A DNA stretch of 15,228 nt from Gammaproteobacteria bacterium UBA3532 (GTDB lineage Bacteria; Pseudomonadota; Gammaproteobacteria; Enterobacterales; UBA3532): contig DFOV01000164.1 of assembly GCA_002376965.1 (NCBI GenBank), positions 1 through 15,228 of the forward strand. Reading direction: 5' to 3'. Every line of letters begins with the position of its first letter. The stretch's first letter is position 1. Made by a program: the position numbers and the translations under genes. A model generated the notes under the pieces. That model searched no databases. It was not told the origin of the DNA and saw nothing but the letters and a program-made list of their open reading frames with translations. This document shows, in pieces, positions 6,601 through 13,149 of the stretch.

Positions 6601-8216
6601 TTCCCAGAACCAAGGAACCGTTTTCGATTAACTACAATTACAGTACCGACTCAGGACGAATTACCGAAGCCCCCTTTCAAGGCGGATTCTATCTACATGC
6701 GCTGATTAATTTCTATGAAGAAATGGGGGGAAGCGATGAAGTGCTGGCCATTGTGGCCGACTATGTTCGATGGAATATGCGCTATGCCAATTTTGGTGCC
6801 TATACCTTGGTAAATGTCATAGAGCCGGTCAGCTCAGATGGAACGGCACTAACCCTTGTCGATCCTCAAATATGGTATGCCATGAAGGCCCAAGATCCTG
6901 TCGTCGCCGCCCATGCTATGCAGTATGTGAATCACGGACTTCCATTCCAGAGTGGAAAACGGCCTTATGGGATATTTTCAAAATGGAAAGGACAATATGA
7001 GGGTCGCTTGTATCGAAGTTATATACACCAGCAAACGACCCCCATGGTTTATGTTCAAAGTACTGATGTGCAAGAAGGTGACAAGGCGGTTGTTTTCGTT
7101 GGCTTATCAGCGCCTTTGGAAAATAGTGTAGACGTTATGGTCAGTGTTTCAGACGAAAGCGCTTTAGTTGGCAGCGACTATGCTCCGACAGCAGCCACCT
7201 TAACTTTTGCCCCTGGAGAAACAATCAAGTCGGTATCTATCCAAACCTATCCTGACTTTGAGACTGAAACAGAAGAAAGCTTCCGTGTGCAGTTAAGTCA
7301 GGTTAGTGGCATTGCCGTTGGAGCCGACAGCGCGACAGTACGTATCATTGACCGTCCGTACCAGATCGTGGTTGATAACATGGATGAACATCTGACAAAA
7401 ATGACAGGCAACTGGAGTTTTGGCCAAACGACATCGGGCTATTATTTCACCAACTATCATTTTCATGCGCCGGACACGTCGGATGACAAGTTTTACTGGC
7501 AATTAGTCGCGGCGTTTTCAGGCGACTATGAACTTTATGCGCGTTGGACAAGTGGCCAAAACCGCTCAGCAAATGCTAGCTACCAGATTGAAGACAACGT
7601 TGGTGTACAATCGCTAACTGCCGATCAGCAGCTTAATAACGGCGAGTGGAGATTACTGGGCAATGTAAGCCTAGATGCAGCAACCTGGTACGATGTTGTA
7701 TTGCAAAGTGGTGCCGATGGATATGTAATTGCCGATGCAATAATGATGCTCCCATTATCAGTAGATACGGATAGCATGGATCTGAGCGTGCCACCGAAGC
7801 CCGTGATTATTGATCCAAACCAAAGCATTGTAGACAGTGAAGATGACACCACTGTCACGACAGGAACATGGACCAGCTCTACATTCAGCTCAGGTTACAA
7901 TGGTAGCAACTACCTGGTGCATAATCCCGATGACTCTGGTGATTCTCTCACCTGGAATGTGACACCGCCAAGCCCTGGAACCTTTGAACTCTTTGCTAAA
8001 TGGACATCAGGAACCAGCCGTGCCCCCGATGTACTCTATCAGTTTAGTGATGATTTAGGGACACACCAGGCGCATGTCAATCAGCAAGAAAATAACGGGC
8101 AGTGGATCAAGCTAGGAGAGGTGCAATACGATACCAGCGGAGATTATCCTGTAACGATTTTCTCTAACGCAGATGGCCATGTGATTGCTGATGCAGTGAT
8201 GATCAAGCGCCTTTAG
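3627..8216 (+). CDS. Secreted multi-domain PcRGLX/YetA-like (PL26-type) polysaccharide lyase-like protein (1529 aa)
   Basis: The ATG at 3627 gives a 24-residue signal peptide with hydrophobic core LAASLSLFLSLLVG and cleavage after PASA; the upstream in-frame TTG at 3603 would add a charged stretch before it. Domains in order: six FG-GAP/VCBS repeats (about 25-325); thrombospondin-3-like Asp-rich calcium repeats (328-392, with DADDDNDG and DTDDDNDG); a RIFT-barrel start typical of PcRGLX/YetA-like exo-rhamnogalacturonan lyases (405-512: LPISVVVPVAKGM then NDNSIRHFVVTF); a large central core with FWQTWPNG and a helical, (alpha/alpha)-toroid-like part (about 512-1138); a Calx-beta domain (1139-1242); and two golvesin/xanthan-lyase-type C-terminal domains (1247-1377 and 1401-1529) sharing ELFAKWTSG/ELYARWTSG and GHVIADAVM/GYVIADAIM. 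It should act outside the cell on an acidic polysaccharide such as a pectin-like or algal polymer. The lyase assignment rests on the RIFT-barrel signature; I cannot identify the catalytic residues, so substrate and activity are inference. Confidence 0.8.
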   Translation: MTTKLAASLSLFLSLLVGHHPASADHTGDGRSDILWRNQDSGAHWLYQMNGASVEQMTPLFTVDTNWLPITGDFNGDGLNDMVWRHQISGQNWLYQMNGKAITSSHAINIAAEPWRLVGSGDFNGDGVDDLLWRNASTGVVWQYQMHNGQIQSSQFVAGVADVNWTIAAIADVNGDGMDDLVWRHRLTGQNYIYLLNGASVTQSYVLNTVPSPWRLVQAADVNGDGSDDLIWRNQTTGLNWLYLMSQGRISQSLRLNSVADPLWHIVATGDFDANGADDLLWRHLQSGANAIYFMNQGVIESSVVLKNTVPSPQWQVVTNTPLSTLNVDSDGDGQIDSVDADDDNDGVQDDWDAFPIDASEWLDSDHDGVGNNADTDDDNDGIEDDLDTYPTIHAQWLVENDERLPLIVKEVAGVGSKRLPISVVVPVAKGMMQSLDGLALLDDSGQPVAAQYDVLNRWWINDNSIRHFVVTFTPTVSPYVGPHSGVRLYHLDLTGNVSSPSPVHPVVVEDTVEKVAISNGVMQIDIFKDPWQIVTPSGSLLATLIDRHGAAVDSFDRQDIQLAIEKNGPVETVVKLWSPTLYLGNGEVRHGWALRLYAYANLKTIKVDFQLQNSAINQPLSAPLYFEGLALSVNTDRPSEPASIKAFELQNDVYSKPMGALGNDAATVYIRHFWQTWPNGVSLKDNGELTAELWPTWSQQFNGNSYSDLPMYWLDDMRHSIKEVYFDFESITASERQQRAATYQFPPVASLPLSRYRQTAATFDFGGIVGHDTLLDDPDTQRKPQYAAADYAIDQADDYQFGWNSFYLGRDLMRKSAPSVSGDWPYRNLRFLLSQNPKDYYEGSDFALSEINIRPEWLQDYQFDSHYSLIKPTSNPYKAASWRRFFGTNEPILDSDYIEGSFPIASPRDDQHNWYYQVEDAYYYTANPWINDWFQFIGEFRKTRLHQLDPYPDMLSRAVGHSLNHAISAYRVTGDVELLSLFDQYIKQIMLPRTKEPFSINYNYSTDSGRITEAPFQGGFYLHALINFYEEMGGSDEVLAIVADYVRWNMRYANFGAYTLVNVIEPVSSDGTALTLVDPQIWYAMKAQDPVVAAHAMQYVNHGLPFQSGKRPYGIFSKWKGQYEGRLYRSYIHQQTTPMVYVQSTDVQEGDKAVVFVGLSAPLENSVDVMVSVSDESALVGSDYAPTAATLTFAPGETIKSVSIQTYPDFETETEESFRVQLSQVSGIAVGADSATVRIIDRPYQIVVDNMDEHLTKMTGNWSFGQTTSGYYFTNYHFHAPDTSDDKFYWQLVAAFSGDYELYARWTSGQNRSANASYQIEDNVGVQSLTADQQLNNGEWRLLGNVSLDAATWYDVVLQSGADGYVIADAIMMLPLSVDTDSMDLSVPPKPVIIDPNQSIVDSEDDTTVTTGTWTSSTFSSGYNGSNYLVHNPDDSGDSLTWNVTPPSPGTFELFAKWTSGTSRAPDVLYQFSDDLGTHQAHVNQQENNGQWIKLGEVQYDTSGDYPVTIFSNADGHVIADAVMIKRL
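3699..4600 (+). repeat. Six in-frame FG-GAP/VCBS-type repeats, about 147 bp each
   Basis: The calcium-binding starts of units lie at 3699, 3843, 3990, 4140, 4287 and 4437, giving a period of 144-150 bases (48-50 residues). Each has the form D-x-N-G-D-G-x-x-D-[LIM]-[LVI]-W-R, followed by SG-x-N-W-[LI]-Y-x-M-N-G or a close variant. The sixth unit is degenerate (DFDANGADDLLWRH). FG-GAP-type units usually build a calcium-stabilised beta-propeller, but six or seven blades would be needed, so six closely fits one propeller. A binding or spacer role at the N-terminus is inferred. Confidence 0.85.
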
Positions 8217-8238
8217 TTAATGTCTTTATAAGGCACAC

Positions 8239-8418
8239 CTAATGCGTTACAGCGTAGTAGATCATATGAATGATCGTGGCGATGATTGCCAATGGCAGCA
8301 CCCAGCGTCCAAGCCGTGAAGCGGTTTTGGGCGATGGGCGTGGCCCAAACTTTTCTATCAGTGGTACAAGGAGCGCCAATCCCAAAAAGATCCCTCCTAC
8401 TATCCAAATCACTGTCAT
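8239..8418 (-). CDS. Small two-helix membrane protein (59 aa), unrecognised family
   Basis: Reading the minus strand from the ATG at 8418 gives a 59-residue protein ending at TAG. It has two clear hydrophobic helices: about residues 2-21 (TVIWIVGGIFLGLALLVPLI) and about 39-57 (WVLPLAIIATIIHMIYYAV). They are separated by a basic, proline-rich loop (EKFGPRPSPKTASRLGR), a positive-inside pattern placing the loop in the cytoplasm. The ribosome binding site GAGAGGA (plus 8426-8432) ends seven bases before the ATG, which strongly supports it as a real gene. It converges on the lyase-like gene with 22 bases between stops. It lies downstream of the RND operon on the same strand, separated by the repeat block, so it might be a distal member of that transcript. 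I do not recognise the family and assign no function. Confidence 0.7.
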   Translation of the reverse strand: MTVIWIVGGIFLGLALLVPLIEKFGPRPSPKTASRLGRWVLPLAIIATIIHMIYYAVTH

Positions 8419-8469
8419 CTGTTGTTCCTCTCCAGTTCATTAAGCATTCCTGTGCGCTGAGCCACCTTG

Positions 8470-8541
8470 TTCGCGGAGCCATCCTCGTTCGCTGAACCAT
8501 CCTCGTTCGCTGAACCATCCTCGTTCGCTGAACCATCCTCG
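8470..8541. repeat. 18-bp tandem repeat, four units
   Basis: The unit TTCGCTGAACCATCCTCG occurs three times exactly (8488-8505, 8506-8523, 8524-8541), preceded by a variant with two changes (8470-8487). The next unit begins TTCGCTGAG and continues as the left arm of the REP-like element at 8540. The tandem units therefore share their TTCGCTGA head with the REP arm and probably arose from it by slippage. The hydrophilic repeat peptides seen in both strands here are translation artefacts. Confidence 0.85.
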
Positions 8542-8602
8542 TTCGCTGAGCTTGTCGAAGCGCGCCAGTGCCGAGAGCAGGCTTCGACGGGCTCAGCCAA
8601 CG
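8540..8602. repeat. REP-like palindromic element, copy A
   Basis: A 63-base imperfect inverted repeat. The left arm starts CGTTCGCTGAGCTTGTCGAA and the right arm ends at 8602 with GCTCAGCCAACG. The arms pair over about 22 bases with three differences and enclose a loop of roughly 19 bases. The core CTGAGCTTGTCGAAG is an intergenic repeat seen in many bacterial genomes. Confidence 0.8.
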
Positions 8603-8620
8603 AATTGTGCTAAGTCCTCC

Positions 8621-8683
8621 CGTTCGCTGAGCTTGTCGAAGCGCGTCAGTGCCGAGGGTAGGCTTCGAGGGGCTCAGCCAACG
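8621..8683. repeat. REP-like palindromic element, copy B, at the 3' end of the OMP gene
   Basis: Second 63-base copy, 81 bases after copy A and with the same polarity. It differs from copy A by a few bases in loop and right arm (CTTCGAGGGGCTCAG). It ends one base from the stop codon of the outer-membrane protein gene transcribed towards it, so its hairpin will form at the very end of the three-gene operon transcript. It could terminate transcription or protect the mRNA, which is inference. Confidence 0.8.
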
Positions 8684-8684
8684 G

Positions 8685-9893
8685 TCAAAAGTGATATTGA
8701 ACCGTCAGTTCAACATAGTCATTATCTTTCATGGCATAAAGCGCTTCTTGTGGTTGCTGATCGCTAAACCAGCGCCCTTCTACATCCAGTGTCCAGTGTT
8801 GGCCAAAGCGCCGTGATGCTTCGACAGAAAATACCTTAGCTTCTGACTGTTCGTCAATAATCATCCCTACCAGTAACTCACTGGAGTCGGCATCATTCAG
8901 GGTAAATCTGGCACCCAGCATCAAGTCATGATTGAGGGCATTGGTGGCATTGTCGCCGCGATCATCAAAGTGATATTCGCTGATCAGGCCCAGGTCAAAT
9001 GGGGTATCCATCAAGCCATACAATGTATATTCAACGCCAAAGACAGACGCAGAATAATGCTCGTCTAACTGTTTACGGCTGACCGCCTCCAGCTTCCACA
9101 ACCAGGCTCCGAGGGTCGCTTGAGCTTCCAGGCTTAGCTGTTGCAGCTGACTATAATAGGGTACGAGTTCTAGGCTCCCGTCCGGCGAAGCCTGAGGGTT
9201 AAGGATTGGCTCACGGGCGGTGCCATCAAAGTAGCCGATGCCAAAATCCAAAGGGCCGATGTAATGTACATAATGGAGCGCCAGATCTTGGTGTGTTTCT
9301 TCGGCACCAGATTCATATTGGGCTTCGTCAGATACTCCTATGGGGAAGGCCAAGCGACTACCCGGTTGATAAAACTCCCGCTCACGGAAATACGGTAGCC
9401 AATACATCTCCAGTGTGCCCCAGTCATTGATCCAGTTAAATTGCACTGCTGGCTGACCCAGCTTGTCTTCACCGTCCAGACCTTCGTAGCTGTCGGTTTG
9501 ATTAATGATATCGACCAGGTGCTGTGATTCGGTGACGCCCCAGAAGGTTTTAATCGCGCCAACTTTTAGCTCCCAGTTTGAACCGAGATGCAGCCAATAT
9601 AGTTCACGTAAATCCACATGATTGCGCTCGCTGTCTTGGCTATCCAGCCGCCCAAAAGCTGATAACACCAGTCGGTCATTCCCTTGATTGAAGTCTTTGA
9701 ACCATTCAGCCTGGCCGCTGGTAGATAGATTGTGTTGCTCAAGGTCATCGATATCATGTTGAAAATAGCGTAATTGAGCGCCGACATTGCCACGCCATTC
9801 GTCGGCCAATACGTCTCCAGTGACACAAAACAGTCCAGCGGCGAGAGATAAGGTTGGAGCGAGGGTATGTACAGCTAGCCGTAATCGTTGCAT
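8685..9893 (-). CDS. Outer-membrane beta-barrel protein (402 aa), third gene of RND operon
   Basis: An N-terminal signal peptide of about 31 residues (hydrophobic LAPTLSLAAGLFC, cleavage after DVLA) is followed by alternating aromatic/polar strands typical of a beta-barrel. It ends in VELTVQYHF, a C-terminal Phe signature recognised by the BAM machinery. The style (FWGVTESQHLVDIINQTD, then pairs of strands) resembles alginate-export/DUF1302-like barrels found beside RND/LolA-like genes, but I cannot fix the Pfam family. The ATG at 9893 overlaps the upstream stop as TAATG, so translation is probably coupled. In this operon it would be the outer-membrane component, receiving substrate from the LolA-like protein or the permease. 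A REP-like hairpin begins one base after its stop. Function is inferred from context. Confidence 0.8.
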   Translation of the reverse strand: MQRLRLAVHTLAPTLSLAAGLFCVTGDVLADEWRGNVGAQLRYFQHDIDDLEQHNLSTSGQAEWFKDFNQGNDRLVLSAFGRLDSQDSERNHVDLRELYWLHLGSNWELKVGAIKTFWGVTESQHLVDIINQTDSYEGLDGEDKLGQPAVQFNWINDWGTLEMYWLPYFREREFYQPGSRLAFPIGVSDEAQYESGAEETHQDLALHYVHYIGPLDFGIGYFDGTAREPILNPQASPDGSLELVPYYSQLQQLSLEAQATLGAWLWKLEAVSRKQLDEHYSASVFGVEYTLYGLMDTPFDLGLISEYHFDDRGDNATNALNHDLMLGARFTLNDADSSELLVGMIIDEQSEAKVFSVEASRRFGQHWTLDVEGRWFSDQQPQEALYAMKDNDYVELTVQYHF

Positions 9894-10678
9894 TAGCGTG
9901 CTCGTTTCAGGGTGTTGCGGTTAAAATCGGCATCGGTAAAGCCGTTATCAAATTGATAATTACTATAAGAAAGCACTGTTTCCTTGCCGGTTTGGTGGTT
10001 TACCATGGTCATGGTATGGGCGCGCCAGTGCTTGTCTTTGTAAAGCTTATAGTCAGCGTAAGTTAGCGTTTTGAGCGGATCGTTTTTGCGGTCGAAATAG
10101 TCGACTTTGCGGATGCGGTATTCGCTTTTATCGATCCAGGCAACAAGGCGGGTATAACCCGAACGACGATACTGAGGGAACATTTCTACTTTGAATGCGT
10201 CGTCACCATCCAAGGAGGTATCGCCTAAATATTTGTATTTGTATTTGGGGATCTCAAACGAAGTCAGGTCTTCAAACGCAAACTCACTGCCCATAAAAGG
10301 CCCCGACTTGTTGGAAGAGGATATACGTTTAACCCGTTTTAACGCCGGTAAATACATCCATTGTTCATCGTCTTTTAATGGGTGGGTAAAAGATAAAAAG
10401 GCGGTGCCTTTAACATCAAAGGGCTCGTCAAAAATGGTTAGTCCCTTATCGCCATCACCTTCTACTTCCAGGCTGCGGCTGCGCACTTTGCGCACGCTTT
10501 CGTTGCCGTTTTTATTGCGCAATATCATGGTCATTTCAGCGGCGCTATCGCCCCAGCCTTTGTCGCGCGCTTTGGATTCGGTGGCAATTTTTAGCCCTTT
10601 TTCTTCTGGCGTCTCTGCCTGAACGGGCAACCAGGCAATAACCAAACAGATAGCAGCTGCTATGCGCATCATTTTCAT
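9893..10678 (-). CDS. Periplasmic LolA-fold protein (outer membrane lipoprotein-sorting family, 261 aa)
   Basis: The signal peptide covers about 21 residues (IAAAICLVIAWLPVQA, cleaved before ETPEEKG). The mature part matches the LolA-like outer membrane lipoprotein-sorting protein family: an early EMTMILRNKNG strand, then DEPFDVKGTAFLSF, DEQWMYLPALKRVKRISSSN and PFMGSEFAFEDL, and late YTRLVAWIDKSEYRIRKVDY. LolA-type folds hold acyl chains in a hydrophobic cup, so it may carry a lipid or other hydrophobic molecule across the periplasm. Despite the family name it is not LolA itself: it is longer and sits in an RND operon. The start ATG overlaps the permease stop by four bases (ATGA), and its own stop overlaps the barrel gene start. 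I see no lipobox Cys, so it should be soluble. Confidence 0.88.
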   Translation of the reverse strand: MKMMRIAAAICLVIAWLPVQAETPEEKGLKIATESKARDKGWGDSAAEMTMILRNKNGNESVRKVRSRSLEVEGDGDKGLTIFDEPFDVKGTAFLSFTHPLKDDEQWMYLPALKRVKRISSSNKSGPFMGSEFAFEDLTSFEIPKYKYKYLGDTSLDGDDAFKVEMFPQYRRSGYTRLVAWIDKSEYRIRKVDYFDRKNDPLKTLTYADYKLYKDKHWRAHTMTMVNHQTGKETVLSYSNYQFDNGFTDADFNRNTLKRAR

Positions 10679-12981
10679 GCTGAGGCTCCTTTTTTGCTTT
10701 TTACTAACATCAATAGTGGGGGTAATAATAAGAAATCAATAATCAGGGCAATGCCAATGGTGAGGGCGGTCATCAGGCCCATGTCGATGTTGATTTTATA
10801 ATTGGACAGAATCAACATTGAGAAACCGGCAATCAGCACAAAGGTGGTCACCCACAAGGCAACGCCGACGGTTGAGAACGCATAGCGGACGGCATCTTCA
10901 CTGGAATAGCCGAGATCGCGAATGGCATGCAAATACTTGCTAATAAAATGCACGGTGTCGTCAACGACAATCCCCAGCGTCATGCCTAAAATTACCGCTA
11001 GTGACATGCCGACCTGACCATTGGTCACAGCCCAGATGCCAAAGGCGACGCCTGCGGGTAGCAAATTGGGGATCAGGCTTAACAGGCCAATTCCCACCGA
11101 GCGAAAGGCAAATATCAGAATGCCAGAAATCAACACAATGGCTATCAGACTGCCTTTGAGCATGCTCTTCACATTGCGCTCACCAATATGCGAAAACATC
11201 AGCCCGGTACTCGATAGCTCGACATTCAGATCAGGATGGTTCGCTGCCAGCCAATGATGAATTCGGCTTTCCATGACCAGTGCTTCTTTGGTGGTGAAAT
11301 TTCTAAAGGTCACCACTATGCGGGTTGCTGATTTATCGACATTGATCTGATTATTCAAATCCAGCCCATAAGGCAATGACATCTCATAAAGCAGTAAATA
11401 TTGGGCTGCTAAAGGTCGCTCCTCGGGCAACTTATGCCAAGCCGGATCGTCGCCATGCATGTTTTTATTCAGGCGTTTAAAGGTATCGGACAGGCTATGA
11501 ATGTTGTGGACTTCGGGCTGGGCGCGTAACCAATCAACCAGGTCGCCGATTTTGGATAGAAATACCGGATCAGCGATGCCATTGCTTTCACCTTGTTCAA
11601 TATGAAACTCCATGGTGTACATGCCGCCCAGGTTACTAAGCATAAAATCGGTATCCTGGCGGAACTCAACATCGGTGGTGAAGTATTTGAAAAACTGGTC
11701 GTTTAATTCGTTCTTGGGAATCAGTGCCACAAAGCCACAACTTATCAGTAAGCTAAAGACTAATAATGGACGGCGCTTATCTACCACCCAGTCACCAAAC
11801 TTCGCCATAAACAAACTGGTTTTACCTTGTTGTTCTTTACGCTGGCGGGTTGGGAGCATAATCATTAGCGCTGGCAAGGTGGTTACAGAAAGGATAAAGG
11901 CTAATGCAACGCCCATTGCAACAATGTTGCCTAAATCACGAAAAGGTGGTACTTCGCTAAAGTTCATGGTTAAGAAGCCAATCACCGTGGTTAAGCTGGT
12001 GATAAAAATGGCTTGAAAGTTAATGTGCATACTTTTAGCCATGGCCTCCTGCTTGGCTATGCCCTGGCGCAGATAGTGCAGATAAACCACCAGCAAATGC
12101 ACACAATCGGCCACCGCCATAGTGAGAATCACTACCGGTGCGGTGACAGTGGGGCCGGTCATTCGTCCACTGATAACTCCCCATATACCCATAGTGGCAA
12201 CAACGCTCAGCATAATAATCACCACCGTTGCGCCCGCAGCAGTAAAGGAGCGTAGCATAAGTAGCAGTGTTACAATGACCACCAAAAACATCAGTGGCAT
12301 CAGCGTGCTCATGTCTTTTTGTGACTCTTCGGCAAATGCTGCATTTAGCATCACTATGCCAGATAGATAGATATCAACATCAGGATAGGCCGCTTCGATT
12401 TCATCACGCAAATTGCGTGAGAACGCTACCACCGATGGCACTTCGTCCAGCTGTTTGCCCGGCAGCTGAATGGTGACATTAATATTTGTCACCGCACCGT
12501 CATCGGAAATGAGGCGCTTTTTCATTTGCGGTTCATTAGCTGTAATGTCACGAATACGCGCCAGATCTTGTTCGGTCAGCTCGTCGGGATACTCCACCAG
12601 ATCGCCAACGATGAGATCGTCTTCTTCGGCATAGGTGTGTTGAAAATTGGTAATCGAATCAACACGGGTTGAATAGGGGATTTGCCAGGCTTTTTCGGTG
12701 ATTTCCTGAACTACGGCTAAGGTCTCTGGCGTGAAGACATTGCCATCTTTTGGGGCAACAACAATGGCTACATTATCGGTCTTGGCGTAGATATCCTGGA
12801 TCTTCTCAAAGGCCATTAGTTGCTGGTTTTCTTTGCTAAAGAAGATGCGATAATCCGTCGCAAAATAGAAATTTTTTGCCCCAAGAAACATTAAAGCGAA
12901 CGGAACAAGCAGTGAAGCAATCAGAATTGGCCATTTCAGCTGAAATATCAGCCGTGTCCATTGTTGTGTAAACCAAGTCAT
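10675..12981 (-). CDS. MMPL/RND-family inner-membrane transporter (768 aa)
   Basis: Proton-driven permease of the RND superfamily, MMPL (HpnN/Patched-like) branch, whose members export lipids and other hydrophobic compounds. There are two homologous halves: TM1 at about 17-35, a periplasmic domain to about 225, TM2-6 at about 227-376; TM7 at about 404-421, a second periplasmic domain to about 605, TM8-12 at about 610-762. Charged residues typical of the proton path lie in the fourth helix of each half: Asp292 in AVADCVHL and Asp674-Asp675 in VVDDTVHF. The length is shorter than for tripartite drug pumps such as AcrB and no membrane-fusion protein gene is nearby, which also points to the MMPL type. 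The ribosome binding site GAGGAA (plus 12989-12994) supports the ATG at 12981. It is the first gene of the operon, divergent from a LysR regulator. The substrate is unknown. Confidence 0.9.
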   Translation of the reverse strand: MTWFTQQWTRLIFQLKWPILIASLLVPFALMFLGAKNFYFATDYRIFFSKENQQLMAFEKIQDIYAKTDNVAIVVAPKDGNVFTPETLAVVQEITEKAWQIPYSTRVDSITNFQHTYAEEDDLIVGDLVEYPDELTEQDLARIRDITANEPQMKKRLISDDGAVTNINVTIQLPGKQLDEVPSVVAFSRNLRDEIEAAYPDVDIYLSGIVMLNAAFAEESQKDMSTLMPLMFLVVIVTLLLMLRSFTAAGATVVIIMLSVVATMGIWGVISGRMTGPTVTAPVVILTMAVADCVHLLVVYLHYLRQGIAKQEAMAKSMHINFQAIFITSLTTVIGFLTMNFSEVPPFRDLGNIVAMGVALAFILSVTTLPALMIMLPTRQRKEQQGKTSLFMAKFGDWVVDKRRPLLVFSLLISCGFVALIPKNELNDQFFKYFTTDVEFRQDTDFMLSNLGGMYTMEFHIEQGESNGIADPVFLSKIGDLVDWLRAQPEVHNIHSLSDTFKRLNKNMHGDDPAWHKLPEERPLAAQYLLLYEMSLPYGLDLNNQINVDKSATRIVVTFRNFTTKEALVMESRIHHWLAANHPDLNVELSSTGLMFSHIGERNVKSMLKGSLIAIVLISGILIFAFRSVGIGLLSLIPNLLPAGVAFGIWAVTNGQVGMSLAVILGMTLGIVVDDTVHFISKYLHAIRDLGYSSEDAVRYAFSTVGVALWVTTFVLIAGFSMLILSNYKINIDMGLMTALTIGIALIIDFLLLPPLLMLVKSKKGASA

Positions 12982-13149
12982 CGTTATTTTCCTCGTTATT
13001 AACCTGCTTCCGCCTCAACAGTATAGCAGGGGCTATAGTAGTCACTGTGAATAAGCTGGCTCTAGTATATACTGTTCCAAAAACAACGTTAGTGGTTGTA
13101 TTTGAGAATTTATGTTTCATTAATGAGACAAATAGTAAAGGGGTGGCCT
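12982..13149. promoter_or_regulatory. Divergent control region between RND operon and LysR gene
   Basis: This stretch must contain promoters for both directions. It holds two perfect dyads: TATAGC-AGGG-GCTATA at 13022-13037 and AGTATATACT at 13064-13073. The second includes TATACT, a good -10 in either direction; on the plus strand TGTGAA lies 16 bases before it as a weak -35 for the regulator gene. The dyads are candidate binding sites for the LysR-type protein, which typically controls a divergent neighbour, but neither has the exact T-N11-A spacing of classical LysR boxes. Confidence 0.5.

Noticed and set aside
8195..8236. Terminator hairpin between the lyase-like gene and the small membrane protein gene
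   Set aside because: Only GCCTT/AAGGC pair, five bases across a loop of about 16 with no T-run on either strand; too weak to call.
8415..8600. Open frames on both strands giving SANEDG-like or MVQRTR-like repeat peptides
   Set aside because: They are simply the 18-bp tandem DNA repeat read in frame. They overlap the REP-like element and lack a ribosome binding site or any conserved domain.
10191..10622. Plus-strand 143-residue frame opposite the LolA-like gene
   Set aside because: Composition is low-complexity Ser/Leu/Pro, as expected for the antisense of a Lys/Arg/Asp-rich gene, and the minus-strand gene has signal peptide and family motifs.
13096..13149. Longer LysR start at the TTG (13096) or ATG (13123)
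   Set aside because: Neither has a ribosome binding site, and both add residues before the HTH that the family does not have. GTG at 13150 has AAGGGG six bases upstream.
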